From: Caldibacillus debilis DSM 16016
GTDB lineage: Bacteria; Bacillota; Bacilli; Bacillales; Caldibacillaceae
Assembly: GCF_000383875.1 (NCBI RefSeq)
Contig: NZ_KB912917.1
Location: forward strand, 1-64,000
DNA length: 64,000 bases
Reading direction: 5' to 3'
Below, in pieces: positions 51,544-61,199 of the stretch. Position 1 is the first letter of the stretch. Each line of letters opens with the position of its first letter. The position numbers were made by a program, and so were the translations under genes. The notes beneath the pieces were generated by a model, which saw only the letters and a list, made by a program, of their open reading frames with translations, made no database searches and was not told the DNA's origin.

Positions 51544-52911
51544 ATGGTTAATGTATACCGGATCGAACCGTTTTCCCACGATGTCCCCGTCGTCTGTTTG
51601 CCGGACACCTTCGGCGAAGATGTGCATTCCGTCAGTTTCGGATCCGTTTTCGTCCGGGTCGGCATCAAAAGGTTAAAAAATGGAGAAAAGAAAATTTTGC
51701 TGAGCAGCCCGTTGTATGAGGAACTGCATCTGCCGAAGCCGCCGCTTGCCCTTTCCGCTTTCGTCCACGACCGGACCCTGTATCTCGGCCCGATTCTCGG
51801 CATATTGACCGCCGGCTTTTCCCGGTCGGAAATCTCCCCTTTAAACGACCGTTCCGAAGCTTTCGCCAGGCTCATCGCTTCGGCGAAGAACAGCGGGGTT
51901 TTTTCGGTCGTCTTTGGCATCCGGCATATCGATTGGGAAAGGGGGCTGGTCAACGGCTACACTTGCCGGAACGGACATTGGCGGCAAATCGCCGTTCCCC
52001 TCCCCAACGTGATCTACGACCGTTTGCCCAACCGGAAGGTCGAAAAACTGAAGGAAGTCCGGGACATGAAGCGAAAAATCGTTTCCGAATATGGAATCCC
52101 CTGGTTCAACCCGGGATTTTTTAACAAAATGGAAATCCATCAACGGCTGGAAAAGCTCCCGGAGACAAAAAAATATTTGCCCCAGACGGTTCTCTTAAAG
52201 GATCAAGGCTCCCTATCGTCCATGCTGGACGAATACGGCTTCGTCTATGTGAAAGGGACGAACGGGAGCCATGGAAACGAAGTATTCCGGATCCGGAAAA
52301 TCCACGAAAAAAAATATCTTTGCCTCTTCCGTGACGAAGGGCAGACAAACCGGATGTATAAGTTTTCCTCCCCCGGAGAGATCTATCAACATTTGTTCGC
52401 CGGCCGGGACGGCAACTGGATGATCCAGCGGGGCATCCGCCTTTTGCGCTTCCGGGGCCGGGAAATGGACTTCCGGATCCATGCGAACAAGGTCGGAAAA
52501 GATTGGAAAGCGACGGCGATTATCGCCAAATGCACGGGCGGAAACAGCGCCACTACCCATCTTTTATCCGGCGGGGAAGCAAAAACGCTGGAAGAGGTTT
52601 TTCCAAACGAAGAAGAAAGGTCTGTGCGGAAAAACCAGCTGACGGAAGCGGCGCTTGCGGTTTGCCGCGCCTTGGAAAAACAGCTGGATGGAATCTTCGG
52701 GGAAATCGGATTGGATATGGCCTTTGACCAGGACGGGAAAATCTGGCTGTTTGAGGCGAATTCGAAGCCGGGCAGGTCCGTCTTCGCCAGCCGGAAATTG
52801 AAGGGGCTGGAGGAGGAAATCAACCGCTCCCTTTTCGCCTTCTGTGCCGATCTCGCCAAAGAGGCGATCGTCCATCCGGAAACAGCGGGGATGAGCCCCG
52901 TGGCCTTGTAA
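51544..52911 (+). CDS. yheD: YheC/YheD-family endospore coat-associated protein (ATP-grasp fold)
   Basis: A 455-residue protein, the size of B. subtilis YheD (453). The C-terminal 250 residues have an ATP-grasp pattern: YGFVYVKGTNGSHGNEVFRI with the phosphate-binding Gly loop, MIQRGIRLLRFRGREMDFRI, and GEIGLDMAFDQDGKIWLFEA with NSKPGR as metal ligands. The N-terminal part (VRVGIKRLKNGEKKILLS) is family-specific. Members are associated with the spore coat. ATG 51544 has AAGGAG about 12 bp upstream, a loose spacing. The stop codon lies inside the first copy of a 63-bp repeat. Confidence 0.82.
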   Translation: MVNVYRIEPFSHDVPVVCLPDTFGEDVHSVSFGSVFVRVGIKRLKNGEKKILLSSPLYEELHLPKPPLALSAFVHDRTLYLGPILGILTAGFSRSEISPLNDRSEAFARLIASAKNSGVFSVVFGIRHIDWERGLVNGYTCRNGHWRQIAVPLPNVIYDRLPNRKVEKLKEVRDMKRKIVSEYGIPWFNPGFFNKMEIHQRLEKLPETKKYLPQTVLLKDQGSLSSMLDEYGFVYVKGTNGSHGNEVFRIRKIHEKKYLCLFRDEGQTNRMYKFSSPGEIYQHLFAGRDGNWMIQRGIRLLRFRGREMDFRIHANKVGKDWKATAIIAKCTGGNSATTHLLSGGEAKTLEEVFPNEEERSVRKNQLTEAALAVCRALEKQLDGIFGEIGLDMAFDQDGKIWLFEANSKPGRSVFASRKLKGLEEEINRSLFAFCADLAKEAIVHPETAGMSPVAL

Positions 52912-53045
52912 CTTCTCCCGCAACGGGCGATGACCGCATCCCGGCCGGTGATCCGATGTCTTGTCATCTTGTAACTTCTTCCGGCGGCCAGGCACATCGC
53001 CCGCGGCTTTATCCGAACCGTGCCCGGTCATCTCGCAACCCGCCC
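52905..53045. repeat. Three repeat copies beginning at the yheD stop codon
   Basis: CTTGTAACTTCT at 52905 (containing the stop TAA) recurs at 52968 as CTTGTAACTTCT, and at 53032 as CTCGCAACCCGC. Spacings are 63 and 64 bp; flanking words GATGACCGCATC, GATGTCTTGTCATC and CCGGTCATC are also related. The region 52912-53432 has no gene. Confidence 0.75.
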
Positions 53046-53432
53046 GCGGCGCCCAAGACGCTTTGCCGGATACAAGCCCCTTCCTTTGCCGTCGCTGTTT
53101 GCGGCCTCTCCGCAGCGGCATGACCGTCTTTGCGAAACGGATGGGGTCCTCTTTCGAAATGATTTCCCGTTTTGCGGCGCCGGGCGAACCGAAATTCCCG
53201 GGCAAAAAGTTGCTGCTGGTTCAACATCGCTTCCATAAGGGAAAACGTGGCGAACCGGGGCCATGCCGGACCCAAGCCTGGGGCCTGCTTTCGTTCGAGC
53301 GGCGGCAGCCGGGTTTTCCGAACAAAGCGGCACGCAAGCGGGAAACCATTTAACGAATCTTTCTATTGATCTGCATATCCGGCTAATATACCATATAAAA
53401 CATAAGGATACGAAAACGGCAGGTCATGAAAG

Positions 53433-54353
53433 ATGGACATTCGCGATATTTTTCCCGATGCCATTTTGGCGGACGCCCCCCGTTTCCGGGCGGGATATGC
53501 CAGCTTCTTCGACCCGGCGAGCGGCCGGTACATCCACATCCCGGAAAAAAGCCTGACCGACCGGGAAAGGAAATTGCTGTCCGCCTTCCTCACGCCGGCG
53601 GATGCCGCGGAAAAAAACCGGTTGAACAGCACGCCGGAACAAGAACGGTGGCATCGGTATCTGCTGGGCGGCGGTCCGCTGCCGGACGGGGAGGAAAGGC
53701 GGATCCGCTTTTTGCATTTTTTCATCCAGCAGCCCATCAAACAGCAGGAATTTATCGATGCCTTGCAATCCTTCCTGCAGGAAGGGATGGTCGTCGTTTG
53801 GCTGGATGAAAACAACGGGATCATCGTGGAAAGGGAATCGGCGGAACCGGTGGCCGAAGAGGAATGGCAGTCGTTCATCGAGGCGATCCAATCGGATTTT
53901 TATTACGATGTCTATTTCTACAGGGGGCGGTTTTTCCCGGCCGATGAAGGGCTGAAAGACCGTTTTCGCCGGGAGCAGGCCTATTTCCATACCGCTTTGA
54001 AAAAGATTCAGAACGAAAGGCTGTTCAATTTTGAAAGGGCCTTTCCCGTCTTCCTGCTTCTGTCCGATGAAGAGACGGCAAGGAACTTTTTGGCGGAAGA
54101 ATGGCAGGAACTTTTCGCCGGGGACTACGAACTGCTTTCCATGATCAAATTGTTTATCGAAAATAATTCCAACATCAGCTCCACGGCGAAGATGCTTTAT
54201 CTTCACCGGAACAGCTTGCAATACCGGATCGACAAATTTATCGAGCGGACATCCGTCGATATTAAAACCTTCCACGGTTCCGTGTCCGTTTATTTCATCT
54301 GCCTGTTCGGGGAAATCGTCCGGAAGAGGGACGGTTTTCCCCGGGGAGGATGA
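53433..54353 (+). CDS. PucR-type helix-turn-helix regulator (YxkF-like)
   Basis: A 306-residue regulator. The C-terminal 60 residues form the PucR HTH (FIENNSNISSTAKMLYLHRN, then SLQYRIDKFIERT). The rest is a GGDEF-like/CdaR-like sensory region without known ligand motifs. In B. subtilis yxkF lies next to msmX, as here, so it may control msmX or a sugar signal (inference). AGGT lies before the ATG. A terminator follows at once. Confidence 0.75.
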   Translation: MDIRDIFPDAILADAPRFRAGYASFFDPASGRYIHIPEKSLTDRERKLLSAFLTPADAAEKNRLNSTPEQERWHRYLLGGGPLPDGEERRIRFLHFFIQQPIKQQEFIDALQSFLQEGMVVVWLDENNGIIVERESAEPVAEEEWQSFIEAIQSDFYYDVYFYRGRFFPADEGLKDRFRREQAYFHTALKKIQNERLFNFERAFPVFLLLSDEETARNFLAEEWQELFAGDYELLSMIKLFIENNSNISSTAKMLYLHRNSLQYRIDKFIERTSVDIKTFHGSVSVYFICLFGEIVRKRDGFPRGG

Positions 54354-54361
54354 CGTTCCTT

Positions 54362-54395
54362 AAAGCCCCGTTCCGGCCGGGGCTTTCGCTTTTTC
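54362..54395 (+). terminator. Terminator of the PucR-type regulator
   Basis: AAAGCCCC (54362-54369) pairs with GGGGCTTT (54379-54386), followed by CGCTTTTTC. The following 54396-54930 shows no gene. Confidence 0.8.
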
Positions 54396-54946
54396 TGCCG
54401 ACGGACCGGAAAGAGCCCCAAGCGGCGATCCGTCGGGAGGAGGTTGGGAAAGCGGGGCTTCTAGTCCGGCATCGCCTGGTTCCAAAGGGAACCTTGCCCG
54501 GGACGGAAATGGCCGGCCGCATGCCGGGTCCGAAAACGCCGGCGATGCCTTGCCGAAAAGGGATTCCCTGGCGCTCCCGTTCCCCCTCTTTTTTCCATGC
54601 CAATCGGCCCGGAAAATTCCCGCGGGGCCGCTGCCGCTCCGACGCCGCCGGACGGCTTTTCCTCCCCGCCTCTTTTTCCGGAAATGGCCCCTTCTTGCGG
54701 TTCCCATTTCCTAGGCGGATATCCGTTCCGCCGGCATGGCGCCATAAAATGATGGCTCCCATTCTCAGCCACAGACGGATAAGCCGTTTCCATCCGGCGC
54801 AAGAAAACCCCTTCCCCTTCCTCCGGAATGCATTATTCAACGTGACGAAAATCGGCGGCGGAATTTTGTGCAGGCTGACTATAGCGCGATGAAAGCCATT
54901 TCATTACACTGAAAATGCGGACAACTTTTTGGGAAGGAGAAGAAAG

Positions 54947-56053
54947 ATGGCAGAGCTGATCCTGGATCACGTATACAAAGTCTACGACAACAAAGTGACC
55001 GCCGTATCCGATTTCAATCTGCATATTAAAGACAAAGAATTCATCGTCTTCGTCGGCCCGTCCGGATGCGGAAAATCCACCACGCTCCGGATGATTGCCG
55101 GCCTTGAAGAAATTACCCAAGGGGATCTTTACATCGACGGGAAACGGATGAACGACGTCCCGCCGAAAGACCGGGACATCGCGATGGTCTTCCAAAACTA
55201 CGCCCTCTATCCTCACATGACCGTCTACGACAACATGGCCTTCGGATTAAAACTGCGCAAATTCCCGAAAAAAGAAATTGAAGAACGGGTTCGAAACGCC
55301 GCAAAAATTCTCGGGCTGGAACAATACTTGGACCGGAAGCCGAAGGCATTGTCCGGCGGCCAGCGGCAGCGGGTGGCGTTGGGCCGGGCGATCGTGCGCG
55401 ACGCCAAAGTCTTCCTGATGGACGAACCGCTCTCGAACCTGGACGCCAAATTGCGGGTGCAGATGCGGGCGGAGATCGCCAAATTGCATCAACGCCTGCA
55501 GACGACGACCATTTACGTCACCCACGACCAAACGGAAGCGATGACGATGGCGACCCGTCTGGTGGTCATGAAAGACGGGGTCATCCAACAGGTCGGAAGC
55601 CCGAAAGAAGTTTATGAAAAACCGGAAAATGTCTTCGTCGGCGGTTTCATCGGCTCACCGTCCATGAACTTTTTCCGGGGCGTCCTGGAAGACGGGGCCA
55701 TCGCCCTCGGCGAAAGGAAATTGGCCATCCCCGAAGGGAAAATGAAAGTATTGCGGGAACAAGGCTATGTCGGCAAAGAAGTCATTTTCGGCATCCGCCC
55801 GGAAAATATCCACGATGAACCGGTCTATTTGGAATCCTTCCCCGGTTCGACGGTCCAGGCGAAAATCGAAGTCGCCGAATTGACCGGCGCGGAACAGATC
55901 CTCTACTCGACGTTGAACGGCACCGATTTCGTCGCCAGAATCGACGCCCGCACGGAAGTCAAAGCCGGCGATCAAATCACCTTGGCCTTTGACATGAACA
56001 AAGCCCATTTCTTCGATGTGGAAACGGAAAAACGCATCCGCGGAAACGAATGA
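54947..56053 (+). CDS. msmX: Multi-sugar ABC transporter ATPase MsmX
   Basis: A 368-residue ATPase of the UgpC/MalK class. Walker A GPSGCGKST (about 37), Q-loop MVFQNYALYPHMTV, signature LSGGQRQRV, Walker B VFLMDEPLSNLD, switch YVTHDQTEA, then the regulatory OB-like domain (about 240-368). B. subtilis MsmX energises several carbohydrate importers; no permease gene is nearby here, in line with a shared ATPase. GAAGGAG sets the start at 54947; the in-frame codon 18 nt upstream has none. Confidence 0.92.
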   Translation: MAELILDHVYKVYDNKVTAVSDFNLHIKDKEFIVFVGPSGCGKSTTLRMIAGLEEITQGDLYIDGKRMNDVPPKDRDIAMVFQNYALYPHMTVYDNMAFGLKLRKFPKKEIEERVRNAAKILGLEQYLDRKPKALSGGQRQRVALGRAIVRDAKVFLMDEPLSNLDAKLRVQMRAEIAKLHQRLQTTTIYVTHDQTEAMTMATRLVVMKDGVIQQVGSPKEVYEKPENVFVGGFIGSPSMNFFRGVLEDGAIALGERKLAIPEGKMKVLREQGYVGKEVIFGIRPENIHDEPVYLESFPGSTVQAKIEVAELTGAEQILYSTLNGTDFVARIDARTEVKAGDQITLAFDMNKAHFFDVETEKRIRGNE

Positions 56054-56132
56054 GGGAACCCTTAGTACCGTTTCCTGCCGTTTATTGACCCTTTCCGGGC
56101 GCCCTCGCAGGCCGTTCCGGTTCAAGCAAAAA

Positions 56133-56191
56133 CCTCCAAAGGAGGCTTCATCCCGGCGCAACGGGATCCGCGCCCTCCTTTGGAGTTTTTT
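56133..56191 (+). terminator. Terminator of msmX
   Basis: CTCCAAAGGAGG (56134-56145) pairs with CCTCCTTTGGAG (56174-56185), with an inner ATCCCG/CGGGAT stem, followed by TTTTTT. Confidence 0.88.
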
Positions 56192-56255
56192 CAATTCTTC
56201 ACGATTCCGCGACGCCCAGGCGAAAGAAAAAAGCCATGGGAATCATCCATGGCCT

Positions 56256-56549
56256 TTATGCGAAGAGAACAAGTTTAAAAAGAAGGAAAATCAACAAAGT
56301 ATAGAACACTTGAACCGAAATAAATATCGCGTACCCTTTATTGCTGTTTTTTTCCTTATATTTCTGGTAATATCGGAAAAGGAAATATTCGCTGGTAAAG
56401 CAAGTAAAATTAATAAGCAGAAAAAATGCCAATGTGACATAAATGCCATTTTCGTAATCCAAGAAGGATCTTGAAAACAGCAGCAGCGTCATCAAGAGAT
56501 GAACAAAAGAATAACGAAACGCCTTTATTTTTTCCACAATCAGCTCCAT
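56256..56549 (-). CDS. Small membrane protein of unknown function
   Basis: A 97-residue protein with three hydrophobic segments (FVHLLMTLLLFSRSF, YVTLAFFLLINFTCF and YAIFISVQVFYTLLIFLLF). AGGAGGTGA before ATG 56549 is an excellent ribosome site. It is clearly more AT-rich than neighbouring genes, which suggests recent acquisition. No family recognised. Confidence 0.72.
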   Translation of the reverse strand: MELIVEKIKAFRYSFVHLLMTLLLFSRSFLDYENGIYVTLAFFLLINFTCFTSEYFLFRYYQKYKEKNSNKGYAIFISVQVFYTLLIFLLFKLVLFA

Positions 56550-57051
56550 CTACCGTTCACCTCCTAACGATGGGCAGAGCAAGGAACCCAAGGATAGTCG
56601 GTTGCGACCGGGAACGGAATCCGGACAGCTGGGGCCTTTCCGTCCTTCGCAAATCTTCTTCGTTCAAAGCCGCATATCCCTTCGGAATGTCACCGCAGGC
56701 CGGCGAGCGGGCCAGGCGATGGCATTGCCTTCCTTCGGGAGCGTCCCCGACATGCAAGTTTTCCTTTTTTCTTTTGATCTCCTGTTTTTTGTTATCCGTC
56801 TATTTTTAGAATACAGCGGGCGGGAAACATGTTCCATTTAAATTTTCGCAAACCTCCCGGATTTCCGCCGATTCTGCAATCGGGCTGAGGGGGCTGATCC
56901 CCGTCTCCCCGACGGCAGGCACCCGAAAGTCCCCCCTTCGGAACTTTCCGCATTGCCGCTCGCGGCGTAAAAAAGCGGGCACGGATCCGGCGGAATGCCG
57001 AACCCGTGCCCAAACGTCCGTTCATGAAGGGGCGCCAATGTGCGCCTCGAT
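56550..57051. other. Intergenic stretch, no gene seen
   Basis: A GGGCACGG-type hairpin at about 56979-57011 (GGGCACGG/CCGTGCCC) lies 40 bp after the micro-gene at 57052 and may terminate it, although no T-run follows. Other open frames lack ribosome sites. Confidence 0.5.
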
Positions 57052-57147
57052 TTATTTTTTCATCGTATCCAAATTCCAAAGCATCGTGCCGATTAAAAAT
57101 CCCAGCGTCATAATGCTTGCGATCGCCAACGTTACGGATAAATCCAT
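57052..57147 (-). CDS. 31-residue single-pass membrane micro-protein
   Basis: MDLSVTLAIASIMTLG, then FLIGTMLWNLDTMKK. One hydrophobic segment and a basic end, with GGGGGAAG 4 bp before the ATG. An overlapping forward frame has no SD. No family recognised; the size and topology resemble regulatory membrane peptides. Confidence 0.55.
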   Translation of the reverse strand: MDLSVTLAIASIMTLGFLIGTMLWNLDTMKK

Positions 57148-57268
57148 CGATCTTCCCCCGCTTTTTTTCATAATCATCATGGGAACCGTAATTATTCCTT
57201 CCATTTTTTACATTAGCACATAAATTTCGCCGCAAGCGGGGGATTCTCTGACAAATTTTTGAACAAAT

Positions 57269-57291
57269 GAAAAGACCCGATTTTCAGGGTC
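57269..57291 (-). terminator. Terminator of tatA
   Basis: Reverse-strand GACCC pairs with GGGTC (loop TGAAAATC), followed by TTTTC. Confidence 0.55.
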
Positions 57292-57304
57292 AAACGAAAA
57301 AGAT

Positions 57305-57472
57305 TCATGATTTGCTCTGTTTCGAATCATCGCCCATGACTTGTTTCATGCCCTTTTTGAACTCGTAAAGGGTTTCTCCCGCCGCTCTGCCCAGTTGCGG
57401 CAATTTGGAAGGGCCGAAAAGAATCAGGGCGACAACCAGGATGATGAGGATTTCCCCGAATGACAGATTCAT
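57305..57472 (-). CDS. tatA: Twin-arginine translocase subunit TatA
   Basis: A 55-residue TatA. The membrane helix is ILIILVVALILFGPSKLPQL, with the FGPSKLPQLGR hinge that marks the family, then an amphipathic helix and a charged tail. It multimerises with TatC to export folded proteins carrying RR signals. GGGGAG precedes ATG 57472. No tatC is adjacent, which is also the case for tatAc of B. subtilis. Confidence 0.9.
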   Translation of the reverse strand: MNLSFGEILIILVVALILFGPSKLPQLGRAAGETLYEFKKGMKQVMGDDSKQSKS

Positions 57473-57907
57473 TTCACGTCATCTCCCCTGCGAGAATCTT
57501 CATTATCATCCTACTACTTTTAAGGAGCAAAAACAAGTTTTTTCCTTCACGGGCATGGGGCAAGATTTCTCGGGCGGTCAGCGGATCCGCGGTCAGGCGT
57601 CCTCATGACAGACATGTCCCCCGGCGGCCGGCGCCGTTTCCTTCTTTTCTGCTCGTCCCGTTCCATCGGGCGTTGCCAAGGTACCCCCGGTCCGGCATCC
57701 CATTGCCGGCCTGTGCGATTTTGGCCCATCCCCTTGCCGCGCTATTCGGACCCCGCCGCTTTCCGTTTTTCACACGGGCTTTTCCCGAAGAAGGGTGTTC
57801 GATTTGAACCGATGGCGGCGCGTCCCCTGAATACGCCCTCACCGCCTTGCAAGTGCCGGGATGGCGTCCGTTCCGGCGCACCGTTTTTCTGAAGGCCCGT
57901 GAAAACA
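57473..57907. other. Intergenic stretch, no gene seen
   Basis: GC-rich, with no supported frame, repeat or promoter beyond the short AT-rich part at 57490-57540, where the tatA promoter should lie. Confidence 0.45.
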
Positions 57908-58054
57908 TCAATCGAAAACAACATAGGCCGCGATGATTCCCGCCACTGAAAAAACGTACAGGATGTTATTTCCCGGCACTTCCTTGTTTTTTAGAACGAT
58001 CAAAAGTTTGTATGTAAAAAATGCGATCAATAAAAGAACGAAGAATAAAAGCAT
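57908..58054 (-). CDS. 48-residue two-helix membrane micro-protein
   Basis: MLLFFVLLLIAFFTYKLLIV, then LKNKEVPGNNILYVFSVAGI and IAAYVVFD. Two membrane segments joined by a short polar loop. AGGAGG lies 5 bp before the ATG. It starts 46 bp after the histidine kinase gene on the same strand, so it is probably co-transcribed and could be a kinase partner; this is speculation. Confidence 0.65.
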   Translation of the reverse strand: MLLFFVLLLIAFFTYKLLIVLKNKEVPGNNILYVFSVAGIIAAYVVFD

Positions 58055-58100
58055 GTCCGTCCGCCTCCTGCCGCAATCATTGCATGTACGCTTCCCCGTT

Positions 58101-59189
58101 TTAGCCTTGATCCCGGAAGATCGGCAAAGTTACCGCAAAGGTGGTGCCGACTCCCATCTTGCTCCGTACGGATATGGATCCGTTGTGTTCGGCGATGATT
58201 TTGTTGCACATCATCAGGCCGAGGCCATTGCCGTTTTCCTTCGTGGTGAAAAACGGCTGCCCGATCCGGTTCATCAATTCTTCCGGGATCCCGCATCCGG
58301 TGTCGGTGACGGTAATAACGGCCGATTCCTTTTCCTTCGAGGCCTTGATGATGATTTTTCCCTGGCTTTCCGTCGCTTCCATCGCATTTTTTATTAAATT
58401 GATAAATACTTGTTTGATTTTTTGTTCATCGCAAAATACGGGGATCGGCTCCTCGTCCCGATGGAAAATGACCTGGATCCGCTTCCGGAAGATGTCCCCC
58501 TCCAAAAGGGCGATGGATTTTTCCAGAATGGCCCCCAGATTGCAGACCTTCCATTGGTTTTTGTTGGGCTTGGCAAAGCACATCAGCTCCTGGGATATGG
58601 ATTCCAGGCGTTCCAATTCCAGCTCCATAATTTTTAAATACTCTTCGTTGTATTTCCGGTCCGCCTTCATGATTTGGATAAAGCCCTTCATCGATGTCAA
58701 AGGATTTTTGATTTCATGAGCGATTCCTGCCGCCAATTGGCCCAAAGCCGACAATTTATCCCTTTGCTGCAAAGATTCCATCGTATCAAGGGGGATTTCC
58801 CGCAGCGTAACGACATAGCCGTATTCCCGATTTTCTTCCTGGTCGCGCAAACGGGAAGCGTTGATGACCATCCATATGAAACTTCCGTCCTTTTTGGAAA
58901 AACGGCTGAGCCGTTTGACCGTCTCATCTCCACGGGGGAGGATCTGCAGACTTTTTTGTGGAGGGTGATTGAACAGTTCGTCCAGCGTTTTCCCCAACGC
59001 CTCGTTGCGAACATACCCCAAAATATCTTTTATATTGGGAGAAACGTATGTGATTCTCCCGTCCTTCGTGCATATGATGATCATTATGTCCAAAATCCGC
59101 GCGAGCAGTTCAAGGATCTTTTCCTCTTCCTCCGGCTTCACCGTTTTCTTTCCGGCGACAACGGCGTTGTTGCGGAATATCGACGGCAT
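58101..59189 (-). CDS. PAS-domain sensor histidine kinase, sporulation-kinase type
   Basis: A 362-residue soluble kinase. PAS domain at about 28-135 (IIICTKDGRITYVSPNIKDI), HisKA box GIAHEIKNPLTSMKGF with phospho-acceptor His158, then HATPase: N-box INLIKNAMEA, G1 DTGCGIP and G2 GNGLGLMMCN. Such orphan PAS-HisKA kinases (KinA/KinE class) feed the Spo0F-Spo0B-Spo0A relay in Bacillus. No response regulator is adjacent, in agreement with that. No membrane helix is evident. GGGGTGG sets ATG 59189. Confidence 0.87.
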   Translation of the reverse strand: MPSIFRNNAVVAGKKTVKPEEEEKILELLARILDIMIIICTKDGRITYVSPNIKDILGYVRNEALGKTLDELFNHPPQKSLQILPRGDETVKRLSRFSKKDGSFIWMVINASRLRDQEENREYGYVVTLREIPLDTMESLQQRDKLSALGQLAAGIAHEIKNPLTSMKGFIQIMKADRKYNEEYLKIMELELERLESISQELMCFAKPNKNQWKVCNLGAILEKSIALLEGDIFRKRIQVIFHRDEEPIPVFCDEQKIKQVFINLIKNAMEATESQGKIIIKASKEKESAVITVTDTGCGIPEELMNRIGQPFFTTKENGNGLGLMMCNKIIAEHNGSISVRSKMGVGTTFAVTLPIFRDQG

Positions 59190-59748
59190 ACTTCCACCCC
59201 TTTTCATAAAAACTGGTCCCGCCCATTCCCGGACGCAAAGCTCCCCCGCTTCCTCCGTTCTGTTATATAGTAAGGATGCTTATCTATATTGTAACAGATG
59301 GGCATGCAGGAAGAAACTTTCCTTTTCCCTCAGCTCTATGTATATGAAATTCCGTCCGAAACATGCCTCTTTTTTGACCGATCCGGATTCCCCCTCCGGT
59401 TTGTCCGGCTTCGGAAAGTTTGGAAAAGCGGGATCAGGCGTAATTCCGTAGTGGGGACAGGCGGATGTAGCCCGACCCTTTGGCGTGCCCGCCCGCCGGT
59501 ATCCCGCCGGAGGGACCCGGGGGAAGCCCGGCTGCCGAAAAAGGCCCGGCGCTTGAAAAAAAGGATGCTTAAGGCTATCTTTAATATAGAATGGGGTATG
59601 GCGCGGGTTTTCCCACGAAGCATTGCAGCATATTCACGATCCACTTCTCCGCTCCTCTCAGGAAAACGTTCCCGCTCGTCCGCCCATCCGCCAAGCCTTG
59701 CATCCTGACGCAGGATCAATCGATGATGACGGGTATGGGAGTTTTTTT
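59190..59748. other. Divergent region kinase / cls
   Basis: CTGTTATATA (59259 on) and TATATTGTAACAG (59285 on) form an imperfect inverted repeat about 130 bp before the kinase ATG, close to where its promoter would lie. The rest shows no gene; the long cls frame extends upstream but without an SD. Confidence 0.4.
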
Positions 59749-61197
59749 ATGGATATTTTGACGGTATTCATCAGTATCATTTTCGTTTTGAACTTTTTGA
59801 TGGCGATCGCCGTCGTGTTTCTGGAAAGGCGCGATCCGAGCGCCACGTGGGCCTGGCTGTTGGTCCTCTTCTTTATCCCGCTTGTCGGATTTATTCTGTA
59901 TTTGTTCATCGGCCAAAATTTGCGGGGAAAACGGCTGTTCGTATGGGATGACATCAATAAGCTGGACTTTAAAAACATGATCCGGGAGCAATTGAAACAG
60001 CTGGAAGAGGGGACGTTCGTCATCAACAACCCGTCCGCGCTGGAACACCGGGACCTGATCCATCTCTTTTTAAAAAATAACAACGCCCTTCTGACCCAGG
60101 ACAATCAGGTGGATATTTTTATCGACGGCAAAGACAAATTCGAAGCCCTGTTTGCGGACATTAAGCAGGCGAAGGATCATATCCACCTGCAATACTACAT
60201 TTTCCGGGACGATGAAATCGGGAAGAAGCTCATCGACCTGTTGACCGAGAAGGCGAAGGAAGGCGTGAAGGTCCGCGTCCTGTACGATGAAATGGGATCG
60301 CGGCGGATCAAGAAACGGTCGTTCAACAAACTGATCGAGGCGGGCGGAGAAGTGGAAGTCTTTTTCCGGTCCATCATCCCGATGATCAATTTGCGCATCA
60401 ATTTCCGCAACCACCGGAAGCTGGTCGTCATCGACGGGAAAATCGCCTATCTCGGCGGATTTAACGTGGGGGACGAATACCTGGGCTTAAGCAAGAAATT
60501 CGGCTACTGGCGGGACACCCATTTGCGGATCGTCGGCAACGCGGTCCACGCCGCCCAAATTCGCTTTATTTTGGACTGGAACCAAGCGTCGTACCGGCAT
60601 GACATCCATTATGCGGCCAATTATTTTCCGGAATTCCGGCACGACGGCCATATTCCGCTGCAAATCGTGACGAGCGGCCCGGACTCCGAATGGGAACAGA
60701 TCAAAAACGGGTACATTAAAATGATCTCATCGGCGAAAAAATCGGTCTTCATTCAGACGCCTTATTTCATCCCGGACTCGAGCATTTTGGATGTGCTCCG
60801 CATCGCCAGTTTGTCCGGCGTGGACGTGCGGGTCATGATCCCGAATAAGCCGGATCATATGTTCGTGTATTGGGCCACCTATTCCTACATCGGGGAACTG
60901 TTGAAAGCGGGGGCGAAAGTCTACATTTACGAAAATGGCTTTATCCACGCCAAAACGATCGTCGTCGATGAAAACGCCGCGTCGGTCGGCACGGCGAACA
61001 TCGACGTGCGCAGTTTCCGGCTGAACTTCGAAGTGAACGCCTTCATGTATGACGGAAAGATCGCCCGCCAGCTGGCCGACATCTTCCGGAAGGATATGGA
61101 AAAATGCCGGCGGCTCACCTATTATCAATATTTGCAAAGGCCGCTGAAGATCCGTTTTAAAGAATCGATCTCCCGCCTGCTTTCCCCGATTTTGTAA
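59749..61197 (+). CDS. cls: Cardiolipin synthase
   Basis: A 482-residue phospholipase-D superfamily enzyme. Two N-terminal membrane helices (about 3-25 and 33-55), then two HKD catalytic motifs: HRKLVVIDGKIAYLGGFNVGD (abridged core HRKLVVIDGK) at about 220, and HAKTIVVDENAASVGTANID at about 400. It condenses two phosphatidylglycerols to cardiolipin. GGGAG 7 bp before ATG 59749 sets the start, giving the usual family length. A long-stem terminator follows. Confidence 0.93.
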   Translation: MDILTVFISIIFVLNFLMAIAVVFLERRDPSATWAWLLVLFFIPLVGFILYLFIGQNLRGKRLFVWDDINKLDFKNMIREQLKQLEEGTFVINNPSALEHRDLIHLFLKNNNALLTQDNQVDIFIDGKDKFEALFADIKQAKDHIHLQYYIFRDDEIGKKLIDLLTEKAKEGVKVRVLYDEMGSRRIKKRSFNKLIEAGGEVEVFFRSIIPMINLRINFRNHRKLVVIDGKIAYLGGFNVGDEYLGLSKKFGYWRDTHLRIVGNAVHAAQIRFILDWNQASYRHDIHYAANYFPEFRHDGHIPLQIVTSGPDSEWEQIKNGYIKMISSAKKSVFIQTPYFIPDSSILDVLRIASLSGVDVRVMIPNKPDHMFVYWATYSYIGELLKAGAKVYIYENGFIHAKTIVVDENAASVGTANIDVRSFRLNFEVNAFMYDGKIARQLADIFRKDMEKCRRLTYYQYLQRPLKIRFKESISRLLSPIL

Positions 61198-61199
61198 GG

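Noticed and set aside
18236-53045. CRISPR arrays at the ~65-bp repeats
   Set aside because: The spacing resembles CRISPR units, but each locus has only 2-3 imperfect copies of a different word, with no leader and no cas gene in the window.
57038-57223. Forward 61-codon membrane-like frame
   Set aside because: No ribosome site; the overlapping reverse micro-gene has GGGGGAAG at proper distance.
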